Shown here: positions 1-6,654 of the stretch, one piece after another
Position numbering within the stretch: the stretch's first letter is position 1
How the letters are laid out: every line of letters starts with the position of its first letter
Origin: an uncultured Opitutales bacterium
Lineage (GTDB): Bacteria; Verrucomicrobiota; Verrucomicrobiia; Opitutales; Intestinicryptomonadaceae
Length of the DNA: 17,800 bases
Direction of reading: 5' to 3'
Assembly (NCBI GenBank): GCA_900545705.1
Contig: URAK01000024.1
Coordinates: 1 to 17,800, forward strand
The notes under the pieces: generated by a model
The model's database searches: none
What the model saw: the letters and a program-made list of their open reading frames with translations, nothing else
What the model was told of the DNA's origin: nothing
Translations under genes and position numbers: made by a program

Positions 1-53
1 ATGAAAGACAAATCTAAAAAATCAACCTATTCCACAACCTTTGGTGTTGACCC
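1..53. repeat. Left copy of 53-bp terminal inverted repeat
   Basis: These 53 bases are identical to the reverse complement of 17746-17798. Read outward from the window interior, both copies begin GGGTCAACACC. The left copy abuts the terminator of the tRNA-Phe gene. No transposase gene is visible. The likely meaning is the end of an insertion sequence or other dispersed repeat whose body lies outside the window. An assembly break at a repeated k-mer gives the same picture. The open frame that begins at base 1 is not a believable gene. Confidence 0.85.
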
Positions 54-87
54 AAAAAAGACCGCCCCCTTTGGGAGCGGTCAAAAA
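54..87 (-). terminator. Rho-independent terminator of tRNA-Phe
   Basis: A GC-rich hairpin has arms at 60-69 and 73-82, with one mismatch and a 3-nt loop. On the minus strand it is followed by a run of six T (bases 59-54). It lies 5 nt beyond the CCA end of the tRNA, as expected for its terminator. A run of A/T on the other side could make it weakly bidirectional. Confidence 0.8.
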
Positions 88-163
88 TGGTGGCCGGACC
101 AGGAATCGAACCAGGGACACAAGGATTTTCAGTCCTCCGCTCTACCAACTGAGCTATCCGGCC
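88..163 (-). tRNA. tRNA-Phe (GAA)
   Basis: This is a 76-nt cloverleaf on the minus strand. The acceptor arms GGCCGGA (163-157) and TCCGGCC (98-92) pair fully, followed by discriminator A and an encoded CCA (90-88). The D-arm has AGCTCAGTTGGTAGAGC, the anticodon loop CTGAAAA places GAA at 130-128, and the T-loop is GGTTCGATTCC. The 3' CCA is encoded, so the CCA-adding enzyme in this window would be needed here only for repair. The AT-rich stretch upstream (164-245) has a TTGACA on the minus strand (208-203), but no well-spaced -10 box is seen. Confidence 0.97.
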
Positions 164-326
164 AAAAATTGAAGCTCCTACTTCATTTTAAATAGACGAA
201 TATGTCAATATATTTTTTCATTTTTTTGAGGACTTTCATAATTCTTTTTACAATTTGGCTTGTATATGAGAACTACCCACATTAAAAATTCATTAATTCT
301 TAAGCCTTTACCTTTAAAAAATTCAT

Positions 327-1658
327 ATGAATATATACAAAATACACCTGACTTTCATAATATCTATGTTTTTTGCCGCAATAGCGTCGGCAAACCCAGA
401 TTTACCGGAAAATCCAAGCCCACTCACCGAATCCAACGCGCGACTCGGCATGCCGAATCTGATTGAAAAGCTTAAAGCAGGCGAACCTGTAAAAATTGCA
501 TATCTCGGCGGAAGCATTACTGCACAAAACGGGTGGAGAGTGCTGTCGCGCAAATTAATACAACGCAAATTCCCAAATGCAAAAGTCGAAGAAATAAACG
601 CCGCAATCGGCGGCACCGGCTCCGACCTCGGCTGCCTAAGAGTCGGCGCAGACGTCATATCAAAAAATCCTGACGCTGTTTTCGTGGAATTTGCCGTCAA
701 CGACGCACATCAACGCCCCAATACCATTTTTAGAAATATGGAAGGCATTGTGCGTCAAATCTGGGGAAAATCGAAAGATATCGATGTATGTTTTGTCTAC
801 ACCATAACTGCAAACAATATGCAAGAACTCAAAGACGGCAAGATGTCGCGCTCCGCAAGCGCAATGGAAGTTCTCGCAGACTATTATTCAATTCCGTCAA
901 TTCATTTTGGAAAGGCCGTTGCAGACGCGCTCGCCGCGGATAAAATCGTCATGAAATCCGATTCGCCTGTAAAATATGTCGACGGAGAAGCCCTCGATGA
1001 AACGTCGAAAGTTTCTCTGACTCCTGACGGGAAAATCCCATTTTCAAAAGACGGCGTACACCCGTATCCCAACACCGGCCACTTGCTTTACGCAGGGGCT
1101 TTTGCGCGCGCTTTTGAAGAATTTTCCAAAATGCCAAAAGACTCGGACGCGCTCGCTGCGGCGCGCTCTAAACCCGCCGCCGACAACCAGTCCCCCACCA
1201 ATATAAAAACTATTCCATTCGCCGCCGCCGAGCTTTTTGGAGATACGGAAGACCTCTCCTGGGACTCCCCAATAATGTCTAAACAATTTTCAGAACGCGC
1301 TCCCTTTAAGTTCAAAAAGTTTAAGAAAAAATCCGGCTTTAAATTCGATTTCCACGGCAGAAAACTTGTAATGTACGTCCTTTACGGCCCCGGGGGCGGC
1401 GAGGCGACAATATCGATAGACTCTCAGGCTCCGCGCAAAATAAGATTTTTCGACGGATATTGCTCCTATTATAGAATGATGCCCATTCTAATTTTTGAAG
1501 GCAACGACGGCCGCCATATCGTAGAATTCAAAATGTCAGACTCTAAAATAGACAAGCGCTCCATTCTATTGCCGTCTCACCAGCAAGATTTCGATAAAAA
1601 TCCCAAAAAATACGAGCCTGCAAACGGATATACGTGCTGCCTGTATATAGTCCAATAA
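327..1658 (+). CDS. Secreted SGNH/GDSL-family hydrolase (probable esterase)
   Basis: A 443-aa protein with a Sec signal peptide; cleavage is likely after ASA at residue 22. The SGNH blocks are visible: nucleophile Ser63 in GGSIT (block I), the Gly of AAIGGTGSD near 95-97 (block II), Asn125 in EFAVND (block III), and Asp242/His245 in DGVHPYPNTGH (block V). Family members hydrolyse esters, often acetyl groups on polysaccharides; the substrate here is not readable. Residues from about 285 onward form an extra beta-rich C-terminal region beyond a minimal SGNH domain. Export implies action in the periplasm or outside the cell. The start has no clear Shine-Dalgarno, but the signal peptide begins exactly there. 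The gene stands alone, converges on dnaJ and ends before a shared terminator. Confidence 0.88.
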   Translation: MNIYKIHLTFIISMFFAAIASANPDLPENPSPLTESNARLGMPNLIEKLKAGEPVKIAYLGGSITAQNGWRVLSRKLIQRKFPNAKVEEINAAIGGTGSDLGCLRVGADVISKNPDAVFVEFAVNDAHQRPNTIFRNMEGIVRQIWGKSKDIDVCFVYTITANNMQELKDGKMSRSASAMEVLADYYSIPSIHFGKAVADALAADKIVMKSDSPVKYVDGEALDETSKVSLTPDGKIPFSKDGVHPYPNTGHLLYAGAFARAFEEFSKMPKDSDALAAARSKPAADNQSPTNIKTIPFAAAELFGDTEDLSWDSPIMSKQFSERAPFKFKKFKKKSGFKFDFHGRKLVMYVLYGPGGGEATISIDSQAPRKIRFFDGYCSYYRMMPILIFEGNDGRHIVEFKMSDSKIDKRSILLPSHQQDFDKNPKKYEPANGYTCCLYIVQ

Positions 1659-1744
1659 ATTGGGATAATATCGCCGCCTTGTTATTCTGGGTTGACGCCG
1701 TGATTATGGAGGGCAAATAGCCCCAAAACATTCCCAGCAAAAAA

Positions 1745-1777
1745 AGAGCTTTCGCTTGAATGCGAAAGCTCTTTTTT
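1745..1777. terminator. Bidirectional rho-independent terminator
   Basis: A perfect 11-bp hairpin has arms AGAGCTTTCGC (1745-1755) and GCGAAAGCTCT (1762-1772) around a 6-nt loop. T runs follow on the plus strand (to 1777) and on the minus strand (A run 1739-1745). It sits between the convergent SGNH hydrolase gene and dnaJ and can serve both. Confidence 0.9.
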
Positions 1778-1800
1778 AAATCTATTTACGGCGCGCCAAG

Positions 1801-2949
1801 CTAAAAGAATTTTTTGTAGAAGGGCTGCGAAGATGATCCCTTATTGTTGTCGTCTCCGCAAAGCACTGCAAATTCTTCGAGTTTCTTGCGCTGTTCGTCA
1901 GTTAGGCGCGTCGGAACCTCTATGTTTATTCGCACGTACAAGTCGCCAACTCCGCCGCGCAGGCTCGGAATTCCCTGCCCTTTCAGCCTCATCAGCGCTC
2001 CCGGCTGGGTTCCAGGCGTTATTTTCAATATCGCCTTTTTGCCGGTCAACGTCTCAACTTCAACCTGCCCACCAAGGGCGGCAAGAGTAAATTTTACGTT
2101 TATGTCCGTGTACAAATCGTTGCCTTCGCGCTCAAACCTCGGATTCGACGCAACAACTATTACGACGTATAGGTCGCCGCTCGGCCCGCCGTTGTATCCG
2201 GCGTTCCCCGCGCCGCTTTTTCTAAGCCTCGAGCCTGTGTAAACTCCCGCAGGAATGTCTATCTTAACTTCGTTGCGCTCTCTAATGCGCCCCTCGCCGC
2301 CGCAACGTGGACAAGGATTGTCAATTACAGTGCCCGTGCCGTGGCATGTCGGGCAAGGCTGGCTGAATCTTATCGGCCCTTTGGCCATATTTACTCGCCC
2401 AGTCCCGCCGCATTTTGGGCAAACCTTGCGGCTCTCGGCACTCTTCGAGCCAGTCCCTTTGCAGTCAGGACATTCAACAAGACGGTTGTACCTTATTGTG
2501 CGCGATGTCCCCTTCGCAGCGTCTTCAAGCGAAATCTCCAATTCTACGCTTATGTCGGATCCGCGCTCCGGCGCATTTACGTCTTCCTCTTGCATTCCGC
2601 CGCCGCCCATGCCGCCAAAGAAATCGTAAAATGCGCCGCCTCCGCCGCCGCCAAATACTTGACGGAATATGTCGTACGGATCTTGGAATCCGCCGTATCC
2701 GGCCGCGCCGCCGCCCATGCCGCCCTGTGTGAATGCGGCATGCCCAAATTGGTCGTATTTTGCGCGCTTCTCTTCGTCGGACAATACTTCATACGCCTCG
2801 GAAACCTGCTTAAATTTCTCCTCCGCCGCCTTGTCGCCAGGATTGTGGTCCGGGTGGTATTTTAATGCGAGCTTCCTGTACGCTTTTTTTATCTCTTGGG
2901 CTGTCGCATTTTTGTCAACGCCCAATACTTTGTAAAAATCTTCCGCCAT
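1801..2949 (-). CDS. dnaJ: Chaperone protein DnaJ (Hsp40)
   Basis: This 382-aa protein is a full-length type I DnaJ. The J domain (about 5-70) contains the HPD motif at 32-34 that stimulates the DnaK ATPase. A glycine/phenylalanine-rich linker with long glycine runs spans about 75-120. Four zinc-binding repeats follow: CPDCKGTG (160), CPKCGGTG (177), CPTCHGTG (199) and CPRCGGEG (213). The C-terminal substrate-binding domains are intact. It delivers unfolded clients to DnaK in the cytoplasm. It follows grpE by 9 nt, so the two are co-transcribed and end at the 1745-1777 terminator. dnaK is not in the window. Confidence 0.98.
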   Translation of the reverse strand: MAEDFYKVLGVDKNATAQEIKKAYRKLALKYHPDHNPGDKAAEEKFKQVSEAYEVLSDEEKRAKYDQFGHAAFTQGGMGGGAAGYGGFQDPYDIFRQVFGGGGGGAFYDFFGGMGGGGMQEEDVNAPERGSDISVELEISLEDAAKGTSRTIRYNRLVECPDCKGTGSKSAESRKVCPKCGGTGRVNMAKGPIRFSQPCPTCHGTGTVIDNPCPRCGGEGRIRERNEVKIDIPAGVYTGSRLRKSGAGNAGYNGGPSGDLYVVIVVASNPRFEREGNDLYTDINVKFTLAALGGQVEVETLTGKKAILKITPGTQPGALMRLKGQGIPSLRGGVGDLYVRINIEVPTRLTDEQRKKLEEFAVLCGDDNNKGSSSQPFYKKFF

Positions 2950-2958
2950 AAAAAGTCT

Positions 2959-3621
2959 CTATTTCTTCGGCTTGCCGCTCGAAACAACAACGCTCGCGGG
3001 GCGCACAAGTCGCCCATGTATCTTATATCCCGCGCGCATTACCTTTATCACTTTGTTCTCTTCAACAGTGTCGCTCGGAGAATGCGATACGCACTCCTGC
3101 GTATTGGGGTCAAAATCCGACCCTTCGCCGGCAATCTCTTCCACTCCGTAGTTCGCAAGCACTTTCTTTATTTGCGAATACACCATTTCGACTCCCTGCA
3201 ACAGCGTCTTTGCGTCGTTTGACGTCTTTGCAGCCTCTATCGCCATTTCAAGATGGTCTACGGAGGGTATTAGCTCCTCTATCAGCGGCTGCACCGCAAA
3301 CTTTGCAAGCTCCTGCTTCTCGCGCTGCACCTTTCGCCTGTATGTATCCAAATCGGCAAGAGTGCGCATGTATAAATCTTTATTCTTTTCAGCCTGCGCC
3401 ACGGCATCGTCCAAACGTCTCATCAAATCTGTGGCGTTCATCGCCTGCTCTTCCGCGCACATATCGTCGGCGGCGCGTTCGGCGTCGGTTTCCGTGGCCT
3501 CGCGGCCGGGTATCGGTTCGAGTTCGGGCGCGCGAGCCGATTCGAGCGGCTTCAAACCTTCTTTTCCCAATTCCGCTGAATCCTCATTTGCGCCCCGGTT
3601 ATTCTCGTGTTTATGCTTCAT
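2959..3621 (-). CDS. grpE: GrpE nucleotide exchange factor
   Basis: A 220-aa protein that releases ADP from DnaK during the chaperone cycle. It has the family layout: a variable, charged N-terminus (1-75); a long dimerising coiled coil (about 80-140) with the hallmark LADLDTYRRKVQREK segment; and a C-terminal beta domain (about 150-215) with the FDPNTQECV and GYKIHGRLVRPASVVVS signatures. It is transcribed just ahead of dnaJ. No CIRCE-type inverted repeat (TTAGCACTC/GAGTGCTAA) is visible in the 84 nt upstream, so HrcA control at this spot is unlikely. The start lacks an obvious Shine-Dalgarno. Confidence 0.96.
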   Translation of the reverse strand: MKHKHENNRGANEDSAELGKEGLKPLESARAPELEPIPGREATETDAERAADDMCAEEQAMNATDLMRRLDDAVAQAEKNKDLYMRTLADLDTYRRKVQREKQELAKFAVQPLIEELIPSVDHLEMAIEAAKTSNDAKTLLQGVEMVYSQIKKVLANYGVEEIAGEGSDFDPNTQECVSHSPSDTVEENKVIKVMRAGYKIHGRLVRPASVVVSSGKPKK

Positions 3622-3705
3622 GGTTTAACTTAAATTTTATTTATCGTAAAATATGACAATTCTGTTAGCTAAAAAGTCTCATATTTCGGCGTATTTTTCA
3701 AGCGC

Positions 3706-5073
3706 CTATTTCTCCGCCCGATTTTCCAACCACTTCAATGCCCCGTCCAAGTCAGAAAATCCACCATCGAGCTGCACCTCGTACGCCTCCGACAATATAT
3801 CCTTGAATTTGGCCGAAGGAACCATGCCACGCTCAATAAGATGCCGCCCCATCAATATCGGCGCCGGCGCGGAATCGCGCACGCTAAGCTCGCGCGCCCT
3901 CTCGGAAATCCATACACCCTGCGGCGAGTCGCCGGGCTCTATCGGAGGACGCCCGTTGCGGTCCGCGGAATCGACCCTAACAAGCCTGTCTATTCGCTGC
4001 ACTTTCCGCGCAAGCCTCCTTATAGCAGAATCGCCCGCCCCGCTGCGCCATAAATCCAAAACCGCCATGTGCCGCTCAACAAGCACGCATACCTGCTCTA
4101 CCAGCGACTTCTCGCGCGTCATTCTGCCTAAGAATTTCAGAGTGGGCTTCACGCCCAGAATATCGTGCCCGTAAGAATGTATCTTGCCGTCGTCCCCCCT
4201 CTTGGTGCATAGGGGCTTGCCCAAGTCGTGGCAGAGCACGGCGAGGCCTACAATTAAGTCTTCGCGCTCGTCGCCTATCCTCTCTTTCGCAAAATGGTCG
4301 AGGCAAAAGCCCGTATGCACAAAAACGTCCCCCTCCGGATGCCACTGGGGATCCTGCGGGCACCCTACGCATGCGGCAAGCTCTGGAAAATATTTCACCC
4401 ATCCGCAATCCCGCAAGAAATTCAGGCCGGACGATATTTTTACACCTTTTAAAATTAGTTTCTTCCACTCCTCAAACACCCTTTCCGGCGCCAGTTCGCC
4501 AAACGGAATCTCCGAACACAGTGCAACTGTCTCGGACGCGGGCGCAAGGCCAAAACGCGCTATGAACTGCATCGCCCTAAGCACGCGCAGCGAGTCCTCC
4601 GCGAATTTGCCGGACGTATGACGCAATATCCTGTTTTTCAAATCTTCCCTTCCGGAATATGGGTCCACAATCTCTCCGGTCAGGTAATCGCACAACATCG
4701 CGTTTATAGTAAAGTCTCGGCGCGCGCATGCGGCCTCTACAGGCAGAAACGGATCGCACTCAATCTCAAACGACTTGTGCCCTTCGCCGACCTTGCGCTC
4801 CCTCCGCGGAACGCTCACGTCTATGTCGTATCCTTTAAGAATCCAAACGCCAAAACTTTTTCCGACTACTTCAAACCGAAAGCGGCGCGACAATATGCTT
4901 TCTATGCGCTCGGGTGCAAGCCCATATATTTCCATGTCGACGTCCTTCGGCGCTATTCCAAGCAGGGCGTCCCTCACGCAACCTCCGACAAGATACGCCC
5001 GCCCGCCAGCTTCTTTTACAGCCGAGCTTATCCAACGGCAGGCTTCGGATTCGCGTTTTGAGAGTTTTATCAT
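3706..5073 (-). CDS. cca: CCA-adding enzyme / tRNA nucleotidyltransferase with HD domain
   Basis: This class II nucleotidyltransferase adds or repairs the 3' CCA of tRNAs. Numbering from the chosen start gives 455 aa. GGCVRD (30-35) and catalytic DVD (44-46) form the polymerase head. RRDFTINAM (118-126) and the DPYSGREDL region form the base- and ribose-binding motifs, and a neck follows. An HD phosphohydrolase domain has HPEGDVFVHT (245-254) and the HD pair at 282-283. The reading frame is open to an ATG at 5091, but the ATG at 5073 is preferred because GGAG lies about 10 nt upstream of it. It could instead be a poly(A) polymerase-like paralog; the layout fits CCA addition better. Confidence 0.93.
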   Translation of the reverse strand: MIKLSKRESEACRWISSAVKEAGGRAYLVGGCVRDALLGIAPKDVDMEIYGLAPERIESILSRRFRFEVVGKSFGVWILKGYDIDVSVPRRERKVGEGHKSFEIECDPFLPVEAACARRDFTINAMLCDYLTGEIVDPYSGREDLKNRILRHTSGKFAEDSLRVLRAMQFIARFGLAPASETVALCSEIPFGELAPERVFEEWKKLILKGVKISSGLNFLRDCGWVKYFPELAACVGCPQDPQWHPEGDVFVHTGFCLDHFAKERIGDEREDLIVGLAVLCHDLGKPLCTKRGDDGKIHSYGHDILGVKPTLKFLGRMTREKSLVEQVCVLVERHMAVLDLWRSGAGDSAIRRLARKVQRIDRLVRVDSADRNGRPPIEPGDSPQGVWISERARELSVRDSAPAPILMGRHLIERGMVPSAKFKDILSEAYEVQLDGGFSDLDGALKWLENRAEK

Positions 5074-5091
5074 TTTATAGTCGCTCCGCAT

Positions 5092-5352
5092 TTGGCAGCG
5101 TTTGTTTTTATTTTGGAAGAATTGCGCGCATTTTGTAATCGGATACTTTTATGCTCCTTCGGAGCCTCATTTTTATCCGGCAAACTTGCGCGCAAAAATT
5201 CATCGGCAATCGCGCCATTGCAATGCAAGCATCTTCCTCTAAAATCCGGCAACAATAATGCCGGCTGCGCGCAATTTAAAAAAATTCGGCGCGAATTTAC
5301 TTTTGAAGCATTATTTTGAAAGACGCGCCGCAGCAAAATATTTCGGCGCGAA
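5092..5352. other. Intergenic region rich in GCGCGC palindromes, no gene
   Basis: Short ORFs exist on both strands but look like chance: they are basic, low in information and need a TTG start on the minus strand. The stretch holds three copies of the palindrome TGCGCGCA (5123-5130, 5187-5194, 5266-5273). It also holds two copies of TTCGGCGCGAATT (5285-5297 and 5342-5354), the second overlapping the stop codon of the Dabb gene. A CGCGCCG/CGGCGCG stem (5324-5330 with 5344-5350) could fold 3 nt past that stop and act as a weak terminator. Confidence 0.5.
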
Positions 5353-5646
5353 TTACTTTATATCGTAAACGAGCAATTTGCCGCCTGCGGGCTTCAAGTA
5401 ATTCTCGACAAAGTTTATATGCACGGGGTGTGACGAGTAGCGTTTAAGCCCCTCTTCGTCGTTTTCAAAAGCGACCACCAAAGCTACATCAAAAAAATCG
5501 TCCACAACCGGGCGCTCGCTTGGAACGGGCTCTCCGCAATGAAAAAATTTAACGCCATCTATCGCGCGCAACGTCTCGACCCCCTCGCGCAACAAGGAAA
5601 CTTTATCGGCGTTTCTCGTCCTAAAAATAACTACATGTGTAAGCAT
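5353..5646 (-). CDS. Dabb-domain (stress-responsive A/B barrel) protein
   Basis: A 97-aa protein starting MLTHVVIFRTRN and matching the small dimeric alpha/beta-barrel Dabb fold. Recognisable points are the opening HVVIF strand, DGVKFFHCGEPVPSERPVVDDFFDVALVVAF in the middle, and HPVHINFVENYLKP near the end; family members typically have this HP-x-H-x-x-F segment. Function varies in the family (small enzymes, stress proteins) and cannot be assigned here. The frame extends 8 codons upstream to a TTG, but the ATG is the better start. A TATAAT box lies about 25 nt upstream, so it probably has its own promoter. Confidence 0.85.
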   Translation of the reverse strand: MLTHVVIFRTRNADKVSLLREGVETLRAIDGVKFFHCGEPVPSERPVVDDFFDVALVVAFENDEEGLKRYSSHPVHINFVENYLKPAGGKLLVYDIK

Positions 5647-5669
5647 TTTCGTAAAAATAAAATTAAGCA

Positions 5670-5698
5670 ATTATACCCCGGAATCTTATTCCCCAAGT
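5670..5698 (-). promoter_or_regulatory. Putative promoter of the Dabb gene
   Basis: On the minus strand a perfect TATAAT (5675-5670) lies 23 nt upstream of the ATG at 5646. A poor -35 match (ACTTGG, 5698-5693) sits 17 nt further up. The -10 box is good but the -35 box is weak. Confidence 0.35.
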
Positions 5699-5714
5699 CA
5701 TTGGAGATAAAATA

Positions 5715-6554
5715 TTAATCCTTGGCGGAAATTTTAATGGTATGGATTCCGCGTATAGGCGCACCGTTGCCATCCAACAATTTTACCTTTTTACCATTGC
5801 GGGATATTTCAATATTTTGCGCATCGGTGACGTCCAGATTTATTTTAGTTTTATATTTGAACTCTTTTTTCTCTCCTGCAGAAATAGGCCCTGAATAAAT
5901 GGGATTCTTGGCATCGCTTGGATAGTATAGCCTGATATATGTGTCGTTTGTTGCCGCTATACCCAACGAATACTCTTTCGCAGCAGTTGCGCCGGCCGTA
6001 TCCGCGCCGGAAACGGGCTGCCCAGACGCCGTTGTCGAAACAGAAGAAGCCGCCATATTTATATCGGGGTTTTCCTCCGGCGCATTTGGGCGCACGAGCG
6101 CCGAAATTCCAAAAACAATGACCGCAACCGCCAAAAGAACGCCGACAAACACTGCGCCAAGCTTTATATACTTCATTTGATCCTCGGGAATCGAATCGTC
6201 CGATTCTTCAAGCGAAGTGTCGTACCGGGATTCCATAGGCTGCGGGGGCTCCACGTCCTTTGGTGATGCCGGCGCAATGCGTTCAAGCAAGTTTTTCGCC
6301 TTGCGTGAATCCCCGCGGCGCGAGGCTTGCAGTGCCGCGTATTCCGCAAGAATTTCGTCCACATTCAGCTTCAAAAACGATGCGTATATCCTCAAAAATC
6401 CGCGCCTGTAAATTTCCGGCAAATTAAAGTTGAATTCGCCAGACTCCATATTGGCTATAATATCAGTACGCAGGCGCGTTTGATCGGCCACGTCTCTCAA
6501 AGTATAGCCCATGGCGTTCCTTGCCGCCGACAATTTTTCTCCCAAATTTTTCAT
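5715..6554 (-). CDS. RodZ-like helix-turn-helix membrane protein
   Basis: A 279-aa bitopic inner-membrane protein. Residues 1-70 form an XRE-type helix-turn-helix of the HTH_25 kind (MKNLGEKLSAARNAMGYTLRD at the start, then ESGEFNFNLPEIYRRGFLRIYA). A charged linker follows. One transmembrane helix spans about 131-154, and a periplasmic beta domain like DUF4115 covers about 190-279. This is the architecture of RodZ, which links MreB filaments to the cell-wall elongation machinery. The frame is open to 6614, but the canonical HTH start MKNLGEK at 6554 is chosen. Whether it acts in cell shape or as a transcription regulator cannot be read from sequence. Confidence 0.85.
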   Translation of the reverse strand: MKNLGEKLSAARNAMGYTLRDVADQTRLRTDIIANMESGEFNFNLPEIYRRGFLRIYASFLKLNVDEILAEYAALQASRRGDSRKAKNLLERIAPASPKDVEPPQPMESRYDTSLEESDDSIPEDQMKYIKLGAVFVGVLLAVAVIVFGISALVRPNAPEENPDINMAASSVSTTASGQPVSGADTAGATAAKEYSLGIAATNDTYIRLYYPSDAKNPIYSGPISAGEKKEFKYKTKINLDVTDAQNIEISRNGKKVKLLDGNGAPIRGIHTIKISAKD

Positions 6555-6654
6555 CGCACATAAGTCAATTATCCAAAAGCTGTTTTTGCAACACCAAAAA
6601 AGCATATTTGGCATATTTTTTGGCTTTCTAGCCCCGCAATTTTTTGTCCGCAGG

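Noticed and set aside
1..195. 64-codon open frame starting at the first base
   Set aside because: It crosses the terminal repeat, the terminator and the antisense of tRNA-Phe, so it is not a coding region.
3622..3705. CIRCE (HrcA) operator upstream of grpE
   Set aside because: I looked for TTAGCACTC-N9-GAGTGCTAA; only an unrelated TTAGCTAA-like string is present.
5070..5336. 88-codon minus-strand ORF between the Dabb and cca genes
   Set aside because: It needs a TTG start, has a basic low-information composition, overlaps the cca start and shows no recognisable motif.
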